26,063 bases of DNA, taken from positions 1-26,063 of the IMG/VR virus record IMGVR_UViG_3300043420_001048. One strand, 5' to 3'. Below the pieces are notes generated by a model, which did not search any database, was not told where the DNA came from, and was given only the letters and a program-made list of their open reading frames with translations. The stretch comes from a virus. A program made the position numbers and the translations under genes. Position 1 is the first letter of the stretch; every line of letters begins with the position of its first letter. Below are positions 20,926-26,063 of this stretch, one piece after another.

Positions 20926-21432
20926 TTACTTTGACCTTCTGATCATCGCTGCAACTTCATCGTGACGACGGTTCTGTGGAGATCCGTGGATGTAATCATA
21001 TGGACTACCTGACTTCATAAAGCGGTCACCATCCTGTCTGGGTTGTCTTCCTTGGCTGGTTCCCTCCACACTTCCTTCTGGCGCAACATCAAATCTTTCT
21101 CTAGAATGAAGTTCCGCTGTGTGAGTGGCAACCAACTTATCATGTGCAGCCTTCAATTTACGGTTTCTTTGTGATCCAGGCCTTGTTCTACGGAGAGCGT
21201 GTCGAGCCTCTTTTTCTCTCTCTCCGGCTTGAGCCCATCGGCCTGGAGTCATAGACATCTCAAGCAACTCTTCTGCATCAATACCCAGTTCTTCACATAA
21301 TGCTTCGATCAAGTTCATCAGTTGTTCATTCAACTCAACTTGTTCGTCAAGTTGTTCTTGAAGATTTGTTGGTCTATTGTTATTGATATAAGACTCTGAT
21401 AGATTTTTTACCCAGTTATTTGTGTAACTCAT
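20926..21432 (-). CDS. ALCEELGID-family protein, copy C
   Basis: 168 residues; MSYTNNWVKNLSESYI start, ATG overlapping the TGA of the upstream gene. The shared helix is at 23-58 (VELNEQLMNLIEALCEELGI, then DAEELLE). The rest is Arg/Gly/Ser-rich and polar (RHALRRTRPGSQRNRKLKAAH), probably disordered and nucleic-acid binding. The position of the helix differs from copies A and B, so the family is built by moving one module between different tails. Function unknown. Confidence 0.7.
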   Translation of the reverse strand: MSYTNNWVKNLSESYINNNRPTNLQEQLDEQVELNEQLMNLIEALCEELGIDAEELLEMSMTPGRWAQAGEREKEARHALRRTRPGSQRNRKLKAAHDKLVATHTAELHSRERFDVAPEGSVEGTSQGRQPRQDGDRFMKSGSPYDYIHGSPQNRRHDEVAAMIRRSK

Positions 21433-21677
21433 TTGCTTTCCTTTTTCTTTGGCTCGACATATCTCTTGAGTTTGCTGTAGTAGTCTGGGACTTCCTCCAA
21501 GTGATCCATCGCTATGCTTCTGGCCTTGTCTTCGTCGTCCGTGTGTTCCTTCTCGACCTCTACACCCATCTCAAGTTGCTTCTTCAGGTCTTCCACCGAG
21601 ACATCGTGCTTTTGCGCCAATGTCTCAAGTGTTCTTTCCTGTAGATATGCAAGGGTGATGGAATGTAGCCAGTTCAT
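21429..21677 (-). CDS. DUF5661-type small protein
   Basis: 82 residues. The C-terminal half GVEVEKEHTDDEDKARSIAM, DHLEEVPDYYSKLKRYV is the signature of DUF5661 (EHTxDxxxAxxIAxDHLxExPxYYxxL), found in phages and bacteria with unknown function. The N-terminus MNWLHSITLAYLQE is an amphipathic leader. The gene lies between two ALCEELGID genes and is coupled to copy C by an ATGA overlap. GGTGA upstream of ATG 21677 is a weak ribosome site. Confidence 0.8.
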   Translation of the reverse strand: MNWLHSITLAYLQERTLETLAQKHDVSVEDLKKQLEMGVEVEKEHTDDEDKARSIAMDHLEEVPDYYSKLKRYVEPKKKESK

Positions 21678-21680
21678 TTA

Positions 21681-22469
21681 TCACCAATTTCTCTGATCTT
21701 CACCAGTTGTTGTTCTTCTTGTTTCTTTTCGTCCTTCCGCCCTGGCCGCGCGCTCGGCGTCTCTTCTGCTTAGAACTGTGTGATCACTTGGCATCTTCGA
21801 ATTTCCTGTCATACTAGCCACTGCTCTTCTAACTCTCTTTCCTAGACTTGGCTGTATACCAGTGTCTTTTTCTTGTTGTTCTTCTTTTGCTGTCTCGAGG
21901 CCTCGCTTCAAAGCGGCTACACGGCCTCTTGCTGCTTTTTGTGCTGCTGTTAGACCGGATCTTGGTTTCATGCCCGTTGCTCGTCTTGTTGCTGCTGCTT
22001 CTGCTGCTTGTTTATCAGCAATCTTCTTTTCGGTTCCCGCATCTGAGGCGTCGGCTATATCGGTTGGTTGTGGTCGCCAGTGATCATCAAAGGGCCGAGG
22101 TGCTCTAATATCATCACGATTGTCATAACCAGCAGGACCGAGGCTTGTCTGTCTTCCTACTCTGCGTCTTACTCTACCGCCAAGATCGACGACCTGGTCG
22201 CTTTCTTTTTCTTTCACATCTTTTTTAATAAGGCGACTTTTTCTTGGACCCGTGGTTCTTGCGATTTCTCCGGCGAGTTCCGCGCTTCGTGCATCTGTTT
22301 GCAAATCCTCAAACAAAGCCTCGACATCAATGCCGAGTTCTTCGCATAAAGCGTCGACCAGACCCAGAAGGTCTTCGTTGAGTTGTTGTTCTTCGGCCAA
22401 CTCCGTGCGGTATTGTTCGGCCAGGTTTGCGTAGTGTCTTGCTGTCTCTTGTAGATGTTGAATGTTCAT
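21681..22469 (-). CDS. ALCEELGID-family protein, copy D
   Basis: 262 residues; ATG 22469 with AAGGAGA 7 nt upstream. The N-terminus MNIQHLQETARHYANLAEQY lacks the MSYxNNW start but leads into the shared helix at 22-56 (QLNEDLLGLVDALCEELGI, DVEALFED). The remaining 200 residues are Arg/Ala-rich and low complexity (AEAAATRRATGMKPRSG, GKRVRRAVASM), probably disordered and positively charged. First gene of the operon 22469-19896, directly behind a late-type promoter. Function unknown; a packaged DNA-binding protein is one possibility. Confidence 0.7.
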   Translation of the reverse strand: MNIQHLQETARHYANLAEQYRTELAEEQQLNEDLLGLVDALCEELGIDVEALFEDLQTDARSAELAGEIARTTGPRKSRLIKKDVKEKESDQVVDLGGRVRRRVGRQTSLGPAGYDNRDDIRAPRPFDDHWRPQPTDIADASDAGTEKKIADKQAAEAAATRRATGMKPRSGLTAAQKAARGRVAALKRGLETAKEEQQEKDTGIQPSLGKRVRRAVASMTGNSKMPSDHTVLSRRDAERAARAEGRKETRRTTTGEDQRNW

Positions 22470-22487
22470 AAACTATCTCCTTTTTTC

Positions 22488-22495
22488 TATTTATG
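22488..22495 (-). promoter_or_regulatory. Late-type promoter box CATAAATA
   Basis: Minus-strand CATAAATA, followed after GAAAA by AAGGAGA and the ATG at 22469. It drives the ALCEELGID operon and directly abuts the AACTTC repeat array upstream. Confidence 0.55.
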
Positions 22496-22503
22496 TTTTG
22501 TGA

Positions 22504-22661
22504 AACTTCGTATCGGCTTTATAACTTCCTCTTGAACTTGGTATCGCCCTTCACAACTTCCTCTTGAACTTCGTATCGGCTTTATAACTTCCCATCGAAA
22601 CTTCCCATCGAAACTTCCCATCGAAACTTCCCATCGAAACTTCAACTTCGTCTTGAACTTC
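22504..22661. repeat. AACTTC repeat array with four 13-bp tandem units
   Basis: Twelve copies of AACTT[CG] in 158 bp. Four perfect head-to-tail 13-bp units AACTTCCCATCGA occupy 22586-22637. To their left a 26-base unit beginning AACTTCGTATCGGC occurs identically at 22504 and 22567, with a diverged copy at 22535. A partial unit follows at 22638-22669. Thirteen is not a multiple of three, arguing against selection as protein repeat, and no spacer is unique, arguing against CRISPR. It lies just upstream of the late promoter at 22488-22495. Iteron-like protein binding, recombination or slippage are possible. Confidence 0.85.
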
Positions 22662-22757
22662 GTATTGGCAATACGCCGTTCTGGGAATCTTCGTTATGAT
22701 TTTCATTCTGGAGTCCAGATGTGGCCATGTATATGAAAGAATGAATGCCAGTATCAT
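22551..22757 (-). CDS. Doubtful small ORF running into the repeat array
   Basis: 68 residues, coupled by ATGA to the membrane-type ORF upstream. It starts MILAFILSYTWPHLDSRMK with a hydrophobic beginning, but its last 30 residues (VSMGSFDGKFRWEVSMGSYK) are simply a translation of the AACTTC array. No family or independent ribosome site. It may be a real short membrane-associated protein whose end was replaced by repeat growth, or not a gene at all. Confidence 0.3.
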   Translation of the reverse strand: MILAFILSYTWPHLDSRMKIITKIPRTAYCQYEVQDEVEVSMGSFDGKFRWEVSMGSYKADTKFKRKL

Positions 22758-22900
22758 TGTGATAATATCTCATCTATGATCCAGACGACCAGTAGTATTA
22801 CCGATATGGGTGGAAAGATATAGAAGAAGAATAGGATCAGAAGCCATATGATCGAATAGTGTAGATTGAGTAGTTTGTTTGGGGGTGGTTGGTTGGTCAT
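22754..22900 (-). CDS. Small membrane protein
   Basis: 48 residues from ATG 22900: MTNQPPPNKLLNLHYS and then two very hydrophobic segments, IIWLLILFFFYIFPPISVILL and VVWIIDEIL, with a short break at PP. This would span the inner membrane once or twice. An in-frame ATG at 22963 adds 21 polar residues, but neither start has a convincing Shine-Dalgarno. Small membrane proteins of unknown role are common between T4-like phage operons. It could influence lysis timing or exclusion; that is speculation. Confidence 0.45.
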   Translation of the reverse strand: MTNQPPPNKLLNLHYSIIWLLILFFFYIFPPISVILLVVWIIDEILSQ

Positions 22901-23016
22901 AATGTAGTCGTCTCGGTTGTGTCGTAAGTGTTTGTGGATATGGAATGGATACGGGTCGGCCATTAGGAATGTTTGTGAAATGTATTTTTAAATAGGGGTC
23001 TGGCGGCGGCCGACGG

Positions 23017-23304
23017 TCACATTCCCCATCTATTACGGTAATACTGTTCCCGCTTTGACCCTCTAATCCCGTCTGATTGTATTACTCTTTCCATCGCATC
23101 CCTAAATCCACCAGTGGCCTTCCCATCAATACGGTGATTTGTGTCGATTGCCATACCCGTGCCACCAGAGATATGCTGCTTCACACACCCAGACGCACCA
23201 CATCCAGGACATTTCTTCCGTTCTGGCTTCTTTCTATCGGCCACTTTGAGCATTTCTTCGAATAGATGATCACATTTCTCGCATTTGTAGTCGTAAAATG
23301 GCAT
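23017..23304 (-). CDS. FmdB-type zinc-ribbon protein
   Basis: 95 residues from ATG 23304, with TTGGAG 6 nt upstream (an upstream ATG in frame is less likely). It begins MPFYDYKCEKCDHLFEE with C8-x2-C11 and has C32-PG-C35, the zinc ribbon of the FmdB/CxxC family, small putative regulators frequent in bacteria and marine phages. The tail (GGFRDAMERVIQSDGIRGSKREQYYRNRW) is basic and may contact nucleic acid. A role in transcription is suggested by the family name only; there is no direct evidence here. A late-type box lies 40 nt upstream of the start. Confidence 0.85.
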   Translation of the reverse strand: MPFYDYKCEKCDHLFEEMLKVADRKKPERKKCPGCGASGCVKQHISGGTGMAIDTNHRIDGKATGGFRDAMERVIQSDGIRGSKREQYYRNRWGM

Positions 23305-23343
23305 TATTTGCTCCAATATTGACAAATTTCACTGATATGACAG

Positions 23344-23351
23344 TATTTAGG
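23344..23351 (-). promoter_or_regulatory. Late-type promoter box CCTAAATA
   Basis: Minus-strand CCTAAATA, 40 nt before the zinc-ribbon ATG at 23304. Further away than the others, but the only candidate start for that gene. Confidence 0.4.
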
Positions 23352-23437
23352 AGAGTTTTGTGGAGTTTCTACGCCCCACAACGGATCTTATGGATCTATA
23401 CGGACAGCCCCAGTCGCGTGTCTGGTGGTCGAATTCG

Positions 23438-23689
23438 GTGGCAAATGAATGCCACGAGATCTTCCGCTCGAAACGCAGTTCGAGTTACTGAGTAAACTGT
23501 GTGGGGAACTTCGAGACGATCCGATTCGGTCTCGAATGCACGGCAAAGCCGTGTGGACTGCGCTAATATACAAAGCAAATACACAAAATCTGCTGCTTGC
23601 GAGGGATTTTGTATGTATTTGGCAGTATATTAGCGCAGTCTACCGCCAAACTTCACACCGATTGCTTCTCTTCGATGCGGAGTTTGGCG
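23438..23689. other. Array of consecutive hairpins, mostly non-coding
   Basis: The 348-base gap 23305-23652 contains no convincing gene but a run of perfect inverted repeats: GTGGCA/TGCCAC (23438-23455), CTCGAA/TTCGAG (23467-23484), TTCGAGAC/GTCTCGAA (23510-23536), CACGGC-AAA-GCCGTG (23539-23553), and a long hairpin of GACTGCGCTAATATAC (23556-23571) with 23625-23640 whose inside pairs again over 15 bp (23576-23590 with 23605-23621, two bulged bases). CGCCAAACT/AGTTTGGCG (23644-23689) straddles the stop of the HExxH gene. None is followed by a T run. It could be a structured 3' RNA, a separate small RNA, or a DNA site. Confidence 0.7.
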
Positions 23690-24090
23690 ATGTAACGCTT
23701 GGAACGCTTGATCTGATGGGTTCCGACTTGAATGCCCCATGCTTTCAGGAGCAGAAGTGCTTCTTTTTCAGTGGCTGCTTCCAGTTTGGCATACGAAACA
23801 TCACCTCGAAAGTGATCTTCATATAGGGCATCGCCACGAAACCACTGCATCATATGCACATATTCGTGTGCCACATCGACGATCCACTCGGATACTCGAC
23901 GATTGTTCACTGCAACACGAAGACTGCCTGATTTATTGGTCGTTGGCGTGATGAAAATGCCACGAAGTCTTGCTTCACCGTCTCCTGAATTGATCCCGTT
24001 CGATTTACTCAGACGAAACTTCACATTCAGTTTGCGGCACTGAGAGCGAACATGGCGTAGAAACTCTGAAATCTGTTTTGCGTTGGACAT
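23653..24090 (-). CDS. HExxH zincin-like protein
   Basis: 145 residues. I set the start at ATG 24090, which has GGAGG upstream and a late-type box; the frame extends to 24132. Residues 75-79 are H-E-Y-V-H in VDVAHEYVHMMQWFRGD, the zinc-binding helix of metallopeptidases; E104 in YAKLEAATEKEA is a candidate third ligand. The overall size matches SprT-like or minimal zincins. It may process a head protein or cut a host protein; the substrate is not predictable. The last bases are part of the hairpin array that fills its 3' region. Confidence 0.75.
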   Translation of the reverse strand: MSNAKQISEFLRHVRSQCRKLNVKFRLSKSNGINSGDGEARLRGIFITPTTNKSGSLRVAVNNRRVSEWIVDVAHEYVHMMQWFRGDALYEDHFRGDVSYAKLEAATEKEALLLLKAWGIQVGTHQIKRSKRYIAKLRIEEKQSV

Positions 24091-24107
24091 ACAGAGATCC
24101 TCCGTTG

Positions 24108-24115
24108 TATTTAGA
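24108..24115 (-). promoter_or_regulatory. Late-type promoter box TCTAAATA
   Basis: Minus-strand TCTAAATA followed by CAACGGAGG and the ATG at 24090; same geometry as the other boxes. Confidence 0.45.
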
Positions 24116-24149
24116 GTGAAAGGATGCGCCAAATGCTCATTTTACTTAC

Positions 24150-24185
24150 AAAGAAACCCCACTGGCGGGGGAAACACCAGTGGGG
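24150..24185 (-). terminator. Intrinsic terminator of the VWA gene
   Basis: Minus-strand CCCCACTGG and CCAGTGGGG (24157-24165 with 24177-24185), 11-nt loop, followed by TTTCTTTGT. It lies about 50 nt after the VWA stop codon and just before the promoter of the HExxH gene. Confidence 0.75.
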
Positions 24186-24237
24186 CTTCGGCTATGACTA
24201 CACGATTGGCGGACAGCGGTCCACCATTCCCCTACGA

Positions 24238-26063
24238 TCAGAACTTGAAGTCCTTTGCGATGGTGTCGGTGAACTTGGACAGCACCGCGCGAGTGGACTT
24301 CTTGCTGGCAGCGGTCGCCATGAACGACTCTTCCGCACTACCGGCGACGACATCCTTGTTGCTCGCAGACTTCGTGGTCGAGTCGAGCAGGAAGTAGTTG
24401 TCGTAACCGAAACGCTTGATGTCGGAAACGACGGCGTACTTCTGTGAGGAGAACGACTGCTCCGCAGCCCTACGATCCTTGTCACTCGGGAAGTAGTCAT
24501 ACAGCAGACCACTGATGTAGGGAGGTTCGACAAGGTAGAAGCCGGTCAGCGACGAGTGCGTTTCGGAACGGAAGATGTTGCGAAGGAACGAAGTCGAGTC
24601 CTGATTCGGCTCCGAAGTGTAGGTGTGACCGCTCGCAGCACGGACGGTGACGACATCGTTCCAGCCAGCACCCCTGAACGGCATCGAACCACCCTGGCCG
24701 TCGGTGAGCAGGATCGTGTTGACGATCTGTGCCTTGGACGACTCGCGGAACTCGTTGACGACCGGGATCGCAGCGATGATGCACTCGTCAAGCGGAGTGC
24801 CACCAAGTCCCATATAGCCGGGAGCGTAACTGCTGCACTTGGCGAGGAACATCAGGTTCTCAAGTGCTTCGCGCATCGCCTTCTTGGAGAGACGCGACGA
24901 GCAGAGGTTGAGCAGCGAGAACGGAGCACACACAGCGTAATCGCCATACTCGACCTGCGCGGCCTTGACCTTCTGGCCGTTGTAGTTGGTGACTTCCTTG
25001 TATTCGATGTCGTATTCCTTGCACACGCAAGCGTTTGTCTTGGCGTGACTCGCGTAGTAGTCCTGCTCCTCCTCATCGCTATTGAAGTTCGGAGTCGCGG
25101 TCGTGAACGCATAGACCTCGAACGGAATGCGAAGCGCGTTGCAGAACAGGATGAGGTTCATCACCTGATACATCGTGTTCTCAAGAGTGCGCTGCATCGA
25201 ACCCGACCAGTCAACGAACATCACCATGCCGTGGTTCTTGCCGTCAGCAACCCACGACGACTTGAGGAACAGGTCGTCGTTGAAGCGGTAGGTGTGAACG
25301 CGCGACATATCGAGCGAGCCGGTGCGCGAGACGAAGGTGCGACGCTGCTCGTCGGCAGCCATCTTGCGCTCAAACTCACGAACGAGGGTCTGCACATAGT
25401 CGCGCGAGTTGTTAGTGAACTTCGCCATATGCTTTGCAGCATCGAACTTGGGACCAGTCATTCCCTGGCTAGCCAGTTCCTTACGGCGCTTGTTGATATC
25501 GCGGTGAATGCGCTCGACATCCACGATGACCTTGTCGAGGTTCACCGTCGGCATGCGGAAGAACGGGATCTTCTTGGCACTGGTATCGCGCTGCTTGGCG
25601 ATGTTGTTGCTCATCGCGTTGTTGGTGGTCGGTGCAGGAGCATTCTGACGGTTCTGACCCATACCCGCACCGTTGGCGACAGCGCCATCCTGCGTGGAGT
25701 TGTCATCAGCACTACCCGACTGATCCATCGTGTTGCTGCCGTTCTCCGACGCCATCGTGGGAGTAGCAGTCTGGTCCTGCTGACCAGCACCGTTGCTGCC
25801 GGACGCATCACCCGAACCCTGATCACCAGCCTGCTGATCGTCACCCGACGCATCACCATCAGAACCCTGGTCGTTGCCGTTGCCAGCACCACCGTTGCCG
25901 TTCTCCGACTGCTGCTGATCCTGCTTCGGCTGGGTTACATAGTCGTAGAGTTCACGCGCAGCGTTGACGACATCATCGAACGAACGAGTCGCCTCGAGCA
26001 TCTTGACGAAGATCTCTTCCTCGCTGCTGAACGGAACCACCATATGACCGTTGATGCCGGCCT
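24238..26063 (-). CDS. VWA-domain (CobT/CoxE-like) protein, N-terminus cut
   Basis: Open to the window edge; 601 residues follow the first visible Met, and six more codons precede it (AGINGH), so the true start may lie outside. Numbered from that Met: residues 41-120 are Gln/Gly/Asp/Asn low complexity; 165-235 a helical region; the VWA domain begins near 271 with MFVDWSGSMQ, whose D278, S280 and S282 form the MIDAS metal site; LLTDGQGG contributes the later aspartate. Such proteins usually work with a MoxR-type AAA ATPase, like CobT/CobS in cobaltochelatase, as metal-dependent adaptors; a partner may lie beyond the window. Codons end mostly in G or C, unlike the AT-rich neighbours, suggesting separate origin or selection for expression. 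Confidence 0.85.
   Translation of the reverse strand, partial: AGINGHMVVPFSSEEEIFVKMLEATRSFDDVVNAARELYDYVTQPKQDQQQSENGNGGAGNGNDQGSDGDASGDDQQAGDQGSGDASGSNGAGQQDQTATPTMASENGSNTMDQSGSADDNSTQDGAVANGAGMGQNRQNAPAPTTNNAMSNNIAKQRDTSAKKIPFFRMPTVNLDKVIVDVERIHRDINKRRKELASQGMTGPKFDAAKHMAKFTNNSRDYVQTLVREFERKMAADEQRRTFVSRTGSLDMSRVHTYRFNDDLFLKSSWVADGKNHGMVMFVDWSGSMQRTLENTMYQVMNLILFCNALRIPFEVYAFTTATPNFNSDEEEQDYYASHAKTNACVCKEYDIEYKEVTNYNGQKVKAAQVEYGDYAVCAPFSLLNLCSSRLSKKAMREALENLMFLAKCSSYAPGYMGLGGTPLDECIIAAIPVVNEFRESSKAQIVNTILLTDGQGGSMPFRGAGWNDVVTVRAASGHTYTSEPNQDSTSFLRNIFRSETHSSLTGFYLVEPPYISGLLYDYFPSDKDRRAAEQSFSSQKYAVVSDIKRFGYDNYFLLDSTTKSASNKDVVAGSAEESFMATAASKKSTRAVLSKFTDTIAKDFKF

Noticed and set aside
22586-22637. 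Tandem repeats as a CRISPR array
   Set aside because: Units are 13 bp, head to tail with no unique spacers and no cas genes.
23556-23640. Retron msd-like hairpin
   Set aside because: No reverse transcriptase is present in the window, and no a1/a2 flanking repeats were found.
23449-23826. Plus-strand ORF of 125 codons across the hairpin array
   Set aside because: It runs antisense into the HExxH gene, has no clear ribosome site, and its sequence is explained by the inverted repeats.
24497-25892. Several long Arg/Ser-rich ORFs inside the VWA gene in other frames
   Set aside because: They are by-products of its high GC third positions, with no ribosome sites or recognisable domains.

Overview
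The window looks like part of the genome of a lytic, T4-like tailed phage, probably marine. The evidence is LamG-type virion proteins ending in the EGYLAHKWGL..HPYK signature, a phage class II ribonucleotide reductase, a RuvC-like resolvase, tightly overlapping genes, and many copies of a T4-late-type promoter box (NATAAATA or CTAAATA) just upstream of Shine-Dalgarno (SD) sequences. No tRNA, rRNA, integrase, transposase or CRISPR array was seen. The host cannot be named from this sequence.

Layout. (1) 1-2277, plus strand: virion or tail-fibre type proteins, two sharing a duplicated LamG C-terminus. (2) 2351-4273: adenosylcobalamin-dependent ribonucleotide reductase behind a near-consensus sigma70 promoter, so probably early. 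It converges on a minus-strand glycosyltransferase whose 3' coding end also forms the reductase terminator. (3) 5447-6719: SNase-type nuclease, a small protein, a compact multibranched RNA element with its own late-type promoter box and terminator, then a RuvC-like nuclease. (4) 7306-6745, minus: lysis cassette of holin and overlapping spanin-like genes. (5) 22469-7366, minus: a long block of mostly uncharacterised proteins, among them a nucleotidyltransferase-HNH fusion, a KxDG ligase-like protein, an HNH nuclease, a HAD phosphatase, a PD-(D/E)XK-like protein and four relatives sharing an ALCEELGID helix. Many start with a short amphipathic leader ending in [LI]-x-E, resembling the T4 capsid-targeting sequence and prohead-protease site. 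One small plus-strand gene (19702-19869) is fired from a palindromic promoter. (6) 22504-26063: a 12-copy AACTTC repeat array, two small membrane-type ORFs, a zinc-ribbon protein, a 250-nt array of consecutive hairpins, a HExxH protein, and a GC-rich von Willebrand A (VWA) domain gene cut by the window edge.

How the parts may fit together. Ribonucleotide reductase and the nucleases serve nucleotide supply, host DNA breakdown and recombination. Holin and spanins release progeny. The late-promoter block may encode head or internal (co-injected) proteins; that is inference from the N-termini. The most unusual items are the RNA element at 6017-6143, the hairpin array at 23438-23689, the AACTTC array, and the shared leader and helix modules in the minus-strand block.
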